From Mucilaginibacter sp. PAMC 26640 (GTDB lineage Bacteria > Bacteroidota > Bacteroidia > Sphingobacteriales > Sphingobacteriaceae), in NCBI GenBank assembly GCA_001596135.1, contig CP014773.1, forward strand, positions 3,534,001 to 3,598,000: a DNA stretch of 64,000 nucleotides. Reading direction: 5' to 3'. Shown piece after piece: positions 54,650 through 63,637 of the stretch; within the stretch, counting starts at the first letter, position 1; each line of letters starts with the position of its first letter. The notes beneath the pieces are model-generated. The model did not search any database, had not been told where the DNA came from, and saw nothing but the letters and a program-made list of their open reading frames with translations. Made by a program: the position numbers and the translations under genes.

Positions 54650-55459
54650 ATGCCTGACACAACTGATGATGATCAAGCCGGACCTAAACATCGTTGGTTT
54701 ATGGCAGAATTTCTACCGGAGGGCCTGCCGGAAAAGCTATATAAATTCTCTGCAATAAACGCTAATTTTTATAGCGGTTTAAAAGAAGGTTATTTATGGC
54801 ACTCCCGGCCTTTAACATTCAATGATCCGTTTGATTGCTATAAACATCTGCTGAAATTTGAGCCATCTGAGGCAGACATTGTAGATTTTTGCACAAGGAA
54901 CTATAAAACGGGTGACCCTCCGTTGAACCAACAGATTATCAACTTATTGAGAAATCCGCAGCATTTGGTTGACGCGCAATGGGAATCATTGGAAGATTCA
55001 ATTAATGGTCAGGGTATTTGCTGCTTTGCTGAAAACTATAGCAATACATTGATGTGGTCGCATTATGCCAATAATCATTCCGGAATTTGCTTGGTCTTTT
55101 CACCGCATCTTGACCTAACACCCTTTATTGTAAAAGTTCGTTATACTTCCAATTTCACACCGCTAAACTATTATGAAAACAACCGGATTGGAGCATTAGT
55201 TATGCTATCGACAAAATCCGAAGATTGGGCCTATGAAAGCGAATACCGCAGTATCAGTGCCACCCCGGGTAAGAACCATTTTGATAAAAAAATGCTTACC
55301 GAAATAATTTTCGGTTGTAAGACAAGCCGAGATGATATTTTTGATGTTATTGACGCCATTGAAAAAAGCGGCTATAAAAATGTGGCTTTTACAAAAACCT
55401 ATATGGAGACAGATAGTTTCCGCTTAGGTTTCAGACCATTAATGCCATTTCAATCCTGA
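54650..55459 (+). CDS. DUF2971 family protein
   Basis: 269 residues. The family pattern is clear: KLYKFSAINANFYSGLKEGYLWHSRPLTFNDPFDC (split here as residues ~27-61), GICCFAENYSNTLMWSHYANNHSGICLVF and a later SEDWAYESEYRSI. DUF2971 proteins are common in defence islands; their biochemical activity is not known to me. The gene ends 26 bp before the SIR2 gene on the same strand, so the two are probably one operon and may be one system. Confidence 0.8.
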   Translation: MPDTTDDDQAGPKHRWFMAEFLPEGLPEKLYKFSAINANFYSGLKEGYLWHSRPLTFNDPFDCYKHLLKFEPSEADIVDFCTRNYKTGDPPLNQQIINLLRNPQHLVDAQWESLEDSINGQGICCFAENYSNTLMWSHYANNHSGICLVFSPHLDLTPFIVKVRYTSNFTPLNYYENNRIGALVMLSTKSEDWAYESEYRSISATPGKNHFDKKMLTEIIFGCKTSRDDIFDVIDAIEKSGYKNVAFTKTYMETDSFRLGFRPLMPFQS

Positions 55460-55485
55460 TCTTATTAAACCTATAAAAGGTCACT

Positions 55486-57447
55486 ATGATATCAATGAAC
55501 TACGAAAGAGAACTTAATCAACTCCGAAATAAACTGGTGAGGGATCAAATGAGTGTGATGGTCGGCGCTGGTTTTAGCATGAATGTTCATCCAAATTTTT
55601 TAAGCTGGGCGGGCTTGTTGTTTGACCTGGTAAAAGAATTATACATCGATGAAATAGAGCAGATCTGGCATTTAAAAAACCGCGAGGCACCCGTGTCAGA
55701 AATGCCCGATAAATTCGTCATGGATCAATGCCGTAAAATTACCGACCGCATCGGGCACCTCGAAATTGTAGAAGAATATACGCGTAGAAAAGGCTACCCT
55801 GAGGCAATGGTTTCTTATATAGAGCAACGTACACCCGCTATAGAGAAAAAAGGAAACAAATTCTTCCTGCATATCAAAAATAAGGAGATCGAACTTCCGT
55901 CTGAAAAATTAGCCCTGCATCAGAAATTGATCAAGCTACCATGGAATAATATCTATACGACAAATTATGATGAGTTACTGGATTGCTTTGTGGGTGAAGA
56001 CCAAGTAGCGCAACTACGACAAGAAATTTTAGAACTGGAAAATGAAAATGTAGTTTATTACCAAGAAAAGGCGGGCCTCAGCGATCGGTTAGCAAACTTG
56101 CCTAATACTCCGGAAACTAATCAGCCAACTCCAGGACTGCAACCGGTTGGATTAAAAGCCACCGCGCTTGACGTAGATGAAGTTTCGAAAATCAATGAAC
56201 AACGCAAAGAGATTGAAACGCTGATCAGTGAAGTGGAAACTAAAATAACGGATAATGAACAGGCACTGCGCGATAAGGAAACTTTGTTATTAAGACGATA
56301 CGATGTTGTGCGTGGTGCCGCTGACCTTCGCCTTAAACGCACAAAAAACATCATTAAGCTTCACGGTTCCCTGCGGTCCGTTAGTGACCGTAAAACATTC
56401 AAATTTGGATTTGATGGGGATCCCCATAAGCAATACATTATCTCTCGCAGCCATTTTGAAAATTACCCACAGCAACACCAGGCATTTACCCAACTGATGC
56501 GAATTGCCTTGCTGCAGGAATCGTTCTGCCTTATTGGTTTTTCCGGCCAGGATCCGAACTTTAAAGCCTGGTTAAATTGGGTAAAGGATATCCTGCATAA
56601 ACAGGCTGTAAAAAACGACCGCAATAATTATAAAGTTTATCTTATTGATGTAGGCGCTGATGAGATCACAGATGAACTCCGGTTGTTTTACGAAAATCAC
56701 AGCATCGTACGCATTCCCTTACAGCATAAGGAGGTAAAAAAGTTCTTAAACCAACAACTGGAAGGAGCCAATAAGATCAACAATGAGTGGTCTGCCCTAA
56801 TGGCATTTATCCTTTTCCTGGAAAACGCGGACCATAATAATTTTGATATTCCACAAATTCAGTTGCCATTAGAGGAAACCCGAAAAAAATATTGGGCGAA
56901 TCTCGGCGTATTCGGATTAAGAGAGCAGCCTGATTTAAAAAAGGCCGGGGCAACATTGGAAAATTTGCAAAAGATTGATCAGCAAATATGGTTTCCAAAT
57001 TTCGATCATGCCCATACCTATGTGCAGGATCGATTTATCCGCCATGCTAAACTTGATGAACATATGAGCCAATGGCAGGAAAATGATCCTGATCACCCGC
57101 TAAAACGCCTGCTCCTGAAAGCGATAACTGAATTATACATTCCAGTAAATGATGCCCTCTATCCCCAGGTACGTCAAATTATTGCCGATAGTCCTGTTGC
57201 AGGGCAATTAGAAAAGTTAAGCATGCGTAATTTGGCCTTAATGGGTCAACCGGGGGAAACACAAACCACCCACGACCGGCTATTGGCTGCTGCTTATAGT
57301 TTCAATTTCGTTGAATTACAAAAATTACTTAGCAATTGGGATGTTGTTGGCCGTGATCAAATTACCAAGCTGGATTTTCAGCTTTATTTAATGCAAGTGG
57401 TGCGATTGAAAAACTTTGGCAGATATTGGAGGAAGGTAGCGGAATAA
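55486..57447 (+). CDS. SIR2-domain defence protein, N-terminal part (frame lost near 57370)
   Basis: 653 residues. SIR2 NAD-binding fold: VMVGAGFS (GAGFS 27-31), IYTTNYDELLD (Asn160, Asp162), a long coiled-coil insertion (~172-275), NIIKLHGSLRS (His293, the catalytic-base position) and CLIGFSGQDPNFKAWL. Such SIR2 domains deplete NAD+ in antiphage abortive infection (Thoeris, DSR and others). Residues after ~430 are helical repeats. From about 57370 the sequence in this frame loses its repeat character (final residues RLKNFGRYWRKVAE), while frame 3 continues it. I believe one base was lost and the native protein is about 1276 residues, ending at 59315. Confidence 0.8.
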   Translation: MISMNYERELNQLRNKLVRDQMSVMVGAGFSMNVHPNFLSWAGLLFDLVKELYIDEIEQIWHLKNREAPVSEMPDKFVMDQCRKITDRIGHLEIVEEYTRRKGYPEAMVSYIEQRTPAIEKKGNKFFLHIKNKEIELPSEKLALHQKLIKLPWNNIYTTNYDELLDCFVGEDQVAQLRQEILELENENVVYYQEKAGLSDRLANLPNTPETNQPTPGLQPVGLKATALDVDEVSKINEQRKEIETLISEVETKITDNEQALRDKETLLLRRYDVVRGAADLRLKRTKNIIKLHGSLRSVSDRKTFKFGFDGDPHKQYIISRSHFENYPQQHQAFTQLMRIALLQESFCLIGFSGQDPNFKAWLNWVKDILHKQAVKNDRNNYKVYLIDVGADEITDELRLFYENHSIVRIPLQHKEVKKFLNQQLEGANKINNEWSALMAFILFLENADHNNFDIPQIQLPLEETRKKYWANLGVFGLREQPDLKKAGATLENLQKIDQQIWFPNFDHAHTYVQDRFIRHAKLDEHMSQWQENDPDHPLKRLLLKAITELYIPVNDALYPQVRQIIADSPVAGQLEKLSMRNLALMGQPGETQTTHDRLLAAAYSFNFVELQKLLSNWDVVGRDQITKLDFQLYLMQVVRLKNFGRYWRKVAE

Positions 57448-59315
57448 ATGAGGAAGAAGCCCTTTATGGTTACGAACTACTTCACTTCGTTAAACTTTCA
57501 AAAAACTGGAACCGGGATAAAAAGATAGCACGCATATTACGAAGCTATGAAAAAGCCGGATATCAGACCCTTGATGATAAATTTGATGCGCTAATAGGTG
57601 ATCTGAATAAAAATGATGATAAACCGGAACCTTTGGGTAAAGGTAGATTTTCGACCGGGCGTTCAGGAAGGGGCGGGCGAAAAGTGATCGCTGAAAGCGC
57701 CCTGCAATATCTGACAGTACTTGGGGAGTCCGGCTTCCAGCTCTGCCTGCCCCGGGTTTATCGCGTTTCCGTGAAAAAATGGTGGGAAATTCAATTAGGC
57801 GGATTTGAACTGTACCCCGCCGCCTTTTTATTTTATAGTTTACAGTATAGTGAAACCGATTTTTTGCAACGGGTTGGCCAGGAATATGCTTACAGTGAAG
57901 CGATAAGGCCAAGCTTATCCTTAATCATTCAGCAACTGATAGCAGGCTATCATGATGCTCCTGTTTATTATCGAGACAGTACCTTAATATTCTTATCCAA
58001 CGCCATCATCGCCATAGATCCTCAAATTTGGGAGCCAGGATTCGTGCAATTCTGGCATCATTATAAACAGGAAGGTTTGCTCTTTGATGCCGACCATCGC
58101 CGGGAAAACTTTTTAAAGTTTTTTGAAGCAGGGATAAAATATGTAGACCAAAATGAGACGATCCAAATGATCGTTAAAGATGCGATTACGCAAGTTATAG
58201 CAGGTAAAGGCGATCAGGCCATTACTTATCTCTATTTACTTAACCAAAATAAAAATTTTAAGAATTTTTCAGTAGAGTTTTCGGCTGATATTGATGAGCT
58301 GATCGTTGAAGTGATCAAAAGATTACGGGAAAACAAAGAGGACGCGATATATGCATTAGGGAATATTCATAAACGATTGAAAAGTGAACATCAGGTTTTA
58401 CTGGCGCAAGCACTGGCGGACTTTGATTATAGTCAAATAAAAAATGGTAACTCCTGGTCGATATTTTTGTATTTCATCAGCGCCGACAGTAATCTTCAGG
58501 AAAGACTTAAACAGTCTATAATTAACAGTGGCCTTGCTTTTTATACGGGCATTGAAGGCCACACAGCAAGCTTTGGCGGTACAAATTATGTTATACCTAT
58601 TCATCGTTTGACCGCTGGCGAAATCCGTAAAAATGGGCTTATTTGGAGTGAGGTAGAGATAATTGCGCTTTATAAACAATTAAAAGAAAAAGCAGCACCC
58701 CTCGAACGGTACATGGACAAGGATCAAATGATGTTTTCTTTTACAGAGGTTTTGGAAGAAATGCAATGGTTCCTTGACCGTTACAAAGAAGAATTAAAAA
58801 ATCAGCCGGATTTTATTGAACAGTTTGCAACGATCACAAGGTATTATCAGGATAACCGTAATTATAAGGAACTGGAAAGTGGCTTGATCAGTAATGATCA
58901 TAGTACTGTTGTCTGGTCATTAGCTGAACTCAGCACTGCGGTATATACTGGCATCGCCACTGTGAAACAACTTAGCCTGGTTGTTTATAAAGTTTTAATG
59001 CAAAGTGACCCTGCTCTTGAAGCAAGTATTGATTACCTGGCTGCTTGGATGGATAAACTAATGAAGCGTCCTGAATTAAGCGTTTTACACCCCTTGCTTT
59101 CTGACATCTTAAAACAATACCGTGAAAATCCGCTACTAAATTATGACGTGGCATTCATACAAGAAAAATTTATTCGCATAGCGAACAGGTTATCCCGAAA
59201 CAAGCTGGCAGATGAACATACGAAATGGTGGCTCGATGAAGCAAATCAGTCCGAGTATAACAACATTAAACAATTCGTAAAAACCATTCAATTGAATGAA
59301 GAGTCGGAGGAATAA
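57426..59315 (+). CDS. C-terminal helical-repeat part of the SIR2 protein (other frame), or separate partner protein
   Basis: 629 codons from an ATG at 57426 that overlaps the upstream frame by 22 bp. The same frame is open from about 57315, and its in-frame lead reads AGFSALFNASGAIEKLWQILEEG, a good TPR-like helix pair that would follow QITK of the SIR2 frame after restoring one G (AAGCT to AAGGCT near 57369). The body is all-helical, probably TPR/HEAT-like repeats, with an Arg/Gly patch (RFSTGRSGRGGRK). Two readings: a real gene coupled by overlap, or the sensor half of a large SIR2 protein broken by a frameshift. I favour the second. No enzyme motif seen. Confidence 0.65.
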   Translation: MEEGSGINEEEALYGYELLHFVKLSKNWNRDKKIARILRSYEKAGYQTLDDKFDALIGDLNKNDDKPEPLGKGRFSTGRSGRGGRKVIAESALQYLTVLGESGFQLCLPRVYRVSVKKWWEIQLGGFELYPAAFLFYSLQYSETDFLQRVGQEYAYSEAIRPSLSLIIQQLIAGYHDAPVYYRDSTLIFLSNAIIAIDPQIWEPGFVQFWHHYKQEGLLFDADHRRENFLKFFEAGIKYVDQNETIQMIVKDAITQVIAGKGDQAITYLYLLNQNKNFKNFSVEFSADIDELIVEVIKRLRENKEDAIYALGNIHKRLKSEHQVLLAQALADFDYSQIKNGNSWSIFLYFISADSNLQERLKQSIINSGLAFYTGIEGHTASFGGTNYVIPIHRLTAGEIRKNGLIWSEVEIIALYKQLKEKAAPLERYMDKDQMMFSFTEVLEEMQWFLDRYKEELKNQPDFIEQFATITRYYQDNRNYKELESGLISNDHSTVVWSLAELSTAVYTGIATVKQLSLVVYKVLMQSDPALEASIDYLAAWMDKLMKRPELSVLHPLLSDILKQYRENPLLNYDVAFIQEKFIRIANRLSRNKLADEHTKWWLDEANQSEYNNIKQFVKTIQLNEESEE

Positions 59316-59816
59316 CACAGCTGTAGGATTTTTTGTTTACTAGTATAAACAGTTAATAATGAGATCACTGCACTTTTAGACCAATAAAAAATAATGGATA
59401 TCAACATGTTATCAAGTCGTGGTAGTCAGTTTTAATAGCATGTAAACAATTGATTTATAGTATATTGCAAGCCAAGGTTTAGGCACTTAGTTCTCTATTT
59501 TTATTTTAGTTATTTCTCCAGGTTATTATTTTTACAAATGAGTTTCTGGTGTCTATAACGGCCTCTAAGTAGCAGGAAAATTAGAGCTTTGCCGCTTCAC
59601 CCATCTTAATTATTTGAGTCTAAACAATAAAATTCGCGCTATGTAGTAGTTTATTTCTAACAGCTAATGACATTTAACACTAGCTATCTGGATAACAAAC
59701 TGTTCATGAACGTTCATATATCATTTCAATTGTACACTAAAGAATGATTTTTTTATATTTATGTAACAATAAACGATAACTGAAATTATCAACTTTCAGG
59801 AATAAAGTAAAGTAAA

Positions 59817-59863
59817 GCAAGCCATGTTTCGGTCTTACCGAAACAGCTTGCCGGGATACCCGG
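59817..59863. other. Strong double hairpin in the mobilization leader
   Basis: GCAAGC and GCTTGC enclose GTTTCGG/CCGAAAC with a TCTTA loop; directly next to it CCGGG/CCCGG forms a 5-bp stem around ATA. No T-run follows, so it is not a standard terminator. It could be a structured leader, a recombination site or part of oriT. Confidence 0.5.
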
Positions 59864-60167
59864 ACCCGATATACCTCACTTCGTTCAGCACATCAAAACA
59901 AAGAGATTCGTCACGATGGACGATCAAAACACGGCATTGCAGTCAATACCTGTCTTCAGAATGATGCAATCTGACAAAAAATCTTTGGTGACAACCCAAC
60001 AAGGCACCATAAAATAAACTTCCTGTATGCAAATTTTGCTCTTCTAATAAGAGTTTATGACAGATTTGAATACAGAAAGGCACCGACAATCACTATCATG
60101 CAAGTACGAAACAGAACTCAACTCTGATAAATCGCTTGTTTCTGCCTCTGAGATGCATTTAAAGGCA

Positions 60168-60228
60168 CCGCTAAACAGCGGAACAGCTACACCGCGACGC
60201 AACAACACCGCCAAACAGCGGTGTAGCT
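60168..60228. other. oriT-like cluster of inverted repeats
   Basis: CCGCT/AGCGG around AAAC (60168-60181), then AGCTACACCGC (60185-60195) and its complement GCGGTGTAGCT (60218-60228), with a nested ACACCGC/GCGGTGT hairpin (60205-60224). The core CGCYAAACAGCGG occurs twice. It lies 25 bp before mobC, the usual place of an oriT recognised by MobC and relaxase. The nick site is not identifiable by eye. Confidence 0.55.
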
Positions 60229-60253
60229 ATGTGAAATTAAAGCAGCAATACGT

Positions 60254-60610
60254 ATGAGCAGGCCGCAATTGCCGAAGGAACAGAAGCGTTCCATCAAGAT
60301 CACGTTCAGGCTGGCTGAAAAAGAAAAAATAAAGATCGAAGAAGCGGCCAAAGTTTGCGGCCTGCCAGTCGGTATTTTTATCAGGGAGAAATTGCTGAAA
60401 AGCAAATTTCCTGAACCCAAAGTTGCCAAAGTTGATCTGCAAACCTATCAGGAACTGAAAAAGATCGGTGTCAACGTTAACCAGTTGGCAAGGCATGCCA
60501 ATGCCGGAAGGTTACCTACAGGTATCCTTGCGATCCTGATGAAACTGATACAGCAGGAAAATAAAATCATTAATCTTTTGCTTTATGATCGCGAGTCAGA
60601 AAATAGGTAA
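60254..60610 (+). CDS. mobC: Plasmid mobilization relaxosome protein MobC
   Basis: 118 residues, basic. It begins with a ribbon-helix-helix-like strand and helix (RSIKITFRLAEKEKIKIEEAAKVCGLPVGIFIREKLL), and the C-terminal helix contains LKKIGVNVNQLARHANAG, the conserved GxNxNQxARxxN block of the MobC family. It binds the oriT and melts or positions it for the relaxase. It overlaps the relaxase start by 26 bp. The inverted repeats just upstream are the probable target. Confidence 0.88.
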   Translation: MSRPQLPKEQKRSIKITFRLAEKEKIKIEEAAKVCGLPVGIFIREKLLKSKFPEPKVAKVDLQTYQELKKIGVNVNQLARHANAGRLPTGILAILMKLIQQENKIINLLLYDRESENR

Positions 60611-61760
60611 AAGCTTTATGGGTGCTTTAAACTACAACCTTAAAAAGCTTGACCATCCCGATCCAAAAAAGCGGGCGGACTTACTGGATAGTAATTTCAG
60701 TTCGATGGATGTCAAACTTATTAAACAGGAAATTGACCTTATTAAATCATTGAAACCGAATCTGGGCAGGTACGTGTACCATACCAGCCTGAACTTCTCA
60801 AAGGAAGATCAGTTGGACAATAATAAGCTTTTGACTATCGCCCATGATTATCTAAGGGAAAGCGGCTACACCAATAACCAGTATATGATATTCCGGCACC
60901 ATGATGCAGACCATCCGCATATCCACCTGCTTGTAAACCGCATAACTTTTGATGGTGAGGTTGTTTCAGACAGCAATAATTATAAGAAAAGCGAGGCTAT
61001 ACTTAGAAAACTGGAACAGCTGTACAGCCTGACAGCAGTACAGCCAAGCAGCAAAGTAGCGCAAAAGGCAGTCACAAAGGATGAACTGGAAATGGTCTTG
61101 CGAACTGGTAAAGCATCTGAAAAGATGGTACTACAGGAATTAATGAAGGGACTACTTAAACAACGGAACCTTGATATTAAAATCCTTATCAGGCAGGGAG
61201 AGCAAGCAGGTATTAATTTCTTGTTCAATCAGGCATCTACCGGACGGGTAACAGGCATCACTTATTTCCACAATGGTTTTAAAATAAAAGGCCAGGCATT
61301 GGGCAATCAGTTCAAATGGGCAGAGATCATCAAGAAAATTGAATATAAACAAAATAGAGACCGCGAAACAATTAGCCAGGCAAACAGCCGGACAACAGCA
61401 AAGTACGGGCAGCAAACAGCAACAGGAGAATATACCGCCGCAAGCTGGCAGCCCGGAACAGGAAGTAACGTGGTTCCTTCGGATCTTACAACAGGTTCAC
61501 CAGAACTCGGAGGAGACGAAAGAGCAATTGGCGGTGGCTTGGTTACAGATGAAGAACTTGGAAACCCAGCTGGCAGAACTGAAGAAAGAACATGGAAAGC
61601 AGGTCAGGATGCTGATCTTTCTGATCATCGCCCCATTGATCGGGAGTATGGTGGCTTTGGTCATAATTTCGGCAATGAAATAAGCGACGATGTAGATGAT
61701 GAAGCAATACATGGCAGAAACAGGCACCGGGAAAGAAAAGCACGTACTAACAGAAGATAA
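60585..61760 (+). CDS. mobB: Relaxase/mobilization nuclease
   Basis: 391 residues. Relaxase domain in the first ~250: KIGKSFMGALNYNLKK (motif I region), YHTSLNFSKEDQL, and the metal-binding three-His motif FRHHDADHPHIHLLVNRI (about residues 103-120). It would nick oriT and lead the strand into a recipient; no coupling or type IV secretion genes are in the window, so it may depend on a helper or on genes beyond the edge. The C-terminal ~130 residues are low-complexity and polar (Gly/Thr/Asp/Arg-rich) and are dual-coded: another frame there encodes a membrane protein (61339-61683). Symbol by analogy with Bacteroides mobilizable elements. Confidence 0.87.
   Translation: MIASQKIGKSFMGALNYNLKKLDHPDPKKRADLLDSNFSSMDVKLIKQEIDLIKSLKPNLGRYVYHTSLNFSKEDQLDNNKLLTIAHDYLRESGYTNNQYMIFRHHDADHPHIHLLVNRITFDGEVVSDSNNYKKSEAILRKLEQLYSLTAVQPSSKVAQKAVTKDELEMVLRTGKASEKMVLQELMKGLLKQRNLDIKILIRQGEQAGINFLFNQASTGRVTGITYFHNGFKIKGQALGNQFKWAEIIKKIEYKQNRDRETISQANSRTTAKYGQQTATGEYTAASWQPGTGSNVVPSDLTTGSPELGGDERAIGGGLVTDEELGNPAGRTEERTWKAGQDADLSDHRPIDREYGGFGHNFGNEISDDVDDEAIHGRNRHRERKARTNRR
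61339..61683 (+). CDS. Overlapping-frame small membrane protein inside the relaxase gene
   Basis: 114 residues in a different frame within the relaxase 3' end, from a TTG at 61339 (an internal ATG before KNLETQLAELKKEHG is an alternative start). The sequence looks like real protein: a Gln/Glu-rich region, a coiled-coil helix (AWLQMKNLETQLAELKKE) and a C-terminal membrane span (VRMLIFLIIAPLIGSMVALVIISAM). The overlapped relaxase tail is by contrast low-complexity. Nested mob genes are known from ColE1-type plasmids, where a small membrane-associated Mob protein aids transfer. A similar role is inferred. Confidence 0.5.
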   Translation: MNINKIETAKQLARQTAGQQQSTGSKQQQENIPPQAGSPEQEVTWFLRILQQVHQNSEETKEQLAVAWLQMKNLETQLAELKKEHGKQVRMLIFLIIAPLIGSMVALVIISAMK

Positions 61761-61767
61761 GAGATTT

Positions 61768-62187
61768 TTAAGACCAACCGTTTTGCTTCATTACTTCGAA
61801 CTGTAAGTATAGCCAGCTGATGTGTCCGGCTAATTTTTCCCTGACTAAAACTTCGTCTTCCGATTTAATTGTCAGCCCATGAGCTGCTAATATGATATTT
61901 TCGGTAATTTCTATTTTGACCGTCAGCAACAAAAAGCGATCATAAAGATCTTCACGGCTGAAAAAGCCGTCAGCAGGATTCTTAGGATCAAAATCAGGTA
62001 AAGCCCTTCGCGCTTCCAGCCGTTCAGGATTCGACAGATCGTCTTTCGGAAAACCGATTATGTCTAAAACAACATCATAATTATTGACAAGCAGATTTGT
62101 TAAATCGATGCCCAGATCACTCAACTGCCCGGTAAAAGTGGCTAATTTATACTGTTCAAATAACAGGTTAACGAGATGTTTTTTCAT
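61768..62187 (-). CDS. Hypothetical protein of the mobile element
   Basis: 139 residues, acidic, mostly helical, no signal peptide and no membrane span. It contains FDPKNPADGFFSREDLYDRFLLLTVKIEITENIILAA, with a helix that looks like a dimer interface. I do not recognise a family. It converges with the relaxase gene (8-bp gap between stops) and is separate from the neighbours on the other side. Confidence 0.6.
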   Translation of the reverse strand: MKKHLVNLLFEQYKLATFTGQLSDLGIDLTNLLVNNYDVVLDIIGFPKDDLSNPERLEARRALPDFDPKNPADGFFSREDLYDRFLLLTVKIEITENIILAAHGLTIKSEDEVLVREKLAGHISWLYLQFEVMKQNGWS

Positions 62188-62371
62188 GGTGCTATTTATT
62201 TTTATAAAGTTACTGCAAATCCATACCTCAGCGGTAAAACGTATGTCAGTAAAGCATGAGTAAAAAACAATTGCTGTTGGTAATTTACCATTTGCATGCG
62301 TATGGTAGAATTTACATTTTCACATGATTGGTTAGTGGAAGAAATTATACAGCATAATTTGAAAGCAAACG

Positions 62372-62608
62372 ATGTTAAAAGACTACAACAAGAATGTTTT
62401 AGAGTTCGCTCAGAAATGGCGAACGGGAACGATTAGCGTTCAGGAAATGAATATGCTGAATGATTGGTTTTATGCCCTTGAGGGCGTTGCTTTGGGCTGC
62501 CCTGACGAAGATACTGTTGATAAAGTGGAGAAGCGGTTACACCAACAGCTTTGGGAGCCAATAAAAAAGCAGGATGGTGAAGATGGGCCGCCACATCCTT
62601 GGCATTGA
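62372..62608 (+). CDS. Small hypothetical protein resembling a FecR N-terminal segment
   Basis: 78 residues. EFAQKWRTGTISVQEMNMLNDWF resembles the cytoplasmic N-terminal helix pair of Bacteroidota FecR anti-sigma factors (helix, G-T-hydrophobic turn, then LxxW[FY]), but no membrane span or periplasmic FecR domain follows; it ends in a His/Pro tail. It may be an orphan small regulator or a remnant. The start was chosen because the fold begins right after it. Confidence 0.45.
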   Translation: MLKDYNKNVLEFAQKWRTGTISVQEMNMLNDWFYALEGVALGCPDEDTVDKVEKRLHQQLWEPIKKQDGEDGPPHPWH

Positions 62609-62637
62609 AAGGATTGGCATTTAATATCGCATTTAGG

Positions 62638-63057
62638 TTATCTGCTTCTAAGTAATTCGACTTTTTCCTTTTCAGATTGCAATAGGCGTTCAAGTAGTAA
62701 CACCTTTTCATCATACAATTCAACTATTTTCTCAATAGGATTAAAATAAAATGTGCCGTGATTACCGTAATTACTTTGGGCACCGTGATTATTCGAACCC
62801 TCGTAGTTATTTTGAATATTATAAATCACAGCTTCATCACTGTAGTTCTTTATTGCCTCAGAAGATACACCTAAAATTACTGCGACCTTTTCCAATACTT
62901 CATCTTCGATGGTTTCTGCTTGTTCCATACGCGAAACCGTCTGTTGGCTAACACCTAACTCAGAAGCAAGATGTTCTTGCTTGATGCCGCGTAATTCCCT
63001 GATACGGCTAATCTTACGGCCTATATGTGTGTTGGATGGTTTAGCAGTTGTTTCCAT
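62638..63057 (-). CDS. XRE-family helix-turn-helix regulator with C-terminal coiled coil
   Basis: 139 residues. Residues ~12-68 are a Cro/CI-type HTH (GRKISRIRELRGIKQEHLASELGVSQQTVSRMEQAE, then VLEKVAVILGVSSEAIKNY). An Asn/Gly-rich linker and a C-terminal Leu/Glu coiled coil (EKIVELYDEKVLLLERLLQSEKEKVELL) follow, probably for oligomerisation. This type is frequent in Bacteroidota mobile elements, where it likely controls excision or transfer genes. It is divergent from the next gene, with which it may share an operator at 63058-63211. Confidence 0.85.
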   Translation of the reverse strand: METTAKPSNTHIGRKISRIRELRGIKQEHLASELGVSQQTVSRMEQAETIEDEVLEKVAVILGVSSEAIKNYSDEAVIYNIQNNYEGSNNHGAQSNYGNHGTFYFNPIEKIVELYDEKVLLLERLLQSEKEKVELLRSR

Positions 63058-63211
63058 ATCTCAAAAATACAAATTTTCTTCCTTGTAAAAATAACGCTTT
63101 CGTAAGTAAAATACTAATGCTTTGAGTTCGGTACCGCTCCATTCATAAGTTGATTTGTATTACGGCTAATAAACTAAGTAATTGATACAAATCCACAATC
63201 CCATTACTATT

Positions 63212-63637
63212 ATGAACAAGGTATTATATGTAGGAAGAAAGGCTAAAGGACTAAGCACAGCCCAGATAGCCAAAGTATTGCAGATTGAAGAGAAGGAGTA
63301 TGTTGAAATCGAAAACTCGGTGACCGACCTTACCGCTCAGCAATCTTTAAAACTTTCAAAGTTGTTCGATATCGACCCGGAGATATTTATCTATACCGAG
63401 GGACGTGAGCCGAGACTAATCAAATATGCAGCAGATGAAATTTCAGGTTACCTGAAAGATGGATTGTTAGACGGGTTATCGCCTCAGCACCTGCTTTCTC
63501 TTACCAGAATGGTTAATACCGGACTTTCGCTGTCAGTTCAACTGAACCATGCGCTTTATCAGCAATACGAACTGGAACAGGATAACAAAGCATTGAGGTG
63601 GCTGAATGCGGAGCTCAAAGCAAAACTGACAGTTTAA
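63212..63637 (+). CDS. HTH-domain protein of the mobile element
   Basis: 141 residues from ATG 63212 (a frame open to 63182 adds ten residues of poor quality). The N-terminal ~65 residues fit a degenerate XRE HTH (NKVLYVGRKAKGLSTAQIAKVLQIEEKEYVEIE, then AQQSLKLSKLFDIDPEIFIY). The C-terminus is helical with a possible coiled coil (HALYQQYELEQDNKALRWLNAELKAKL). It is divergent from the other XRE gene across 155 bp, a typical regulator pair of a mobile element. Confidence 0.65.
   Translation: MNKVLYVGRKAKGLSTAQIAKVLQIEEKEYVEIENSVTDLTAQQSLKLSKLFDIDPEIFIYTEGREPRLIKYAADEISGYLKDGLLDGLSPQHLLSLTRMVNTGLSLSVQLNHALYQQYELEQDNKALRWLNAELKAKLTV

Larger units (their letters stand above)
59316..60253. other. 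Non-coding region upstream of the mobilization genes
   Basis: About 940 bp. The first 450 bp are AT-rich without ORFs. After a strong hairpin (59817-59851) comes a 33-codon ATG frame (59916-60017), then palindromic oriT-like DNA (60168-60228) just before mobC. The layout fits an origin-of-transfer region. Confidence 0.5.

Noticed and set aside
59916..60017. A 33-codon ATG frame (starting MDDQNTALQS) before the oriT region
   Set aside because: Plausible length for a leader peptide, but there is no ribosome-binding site, family match or matching attenuator.
60057..60257. A 66-codon frame before mobC
   Set aside because: It runs through the oriT-like inverted repeats, which explain its composition, and ends inside mobC.
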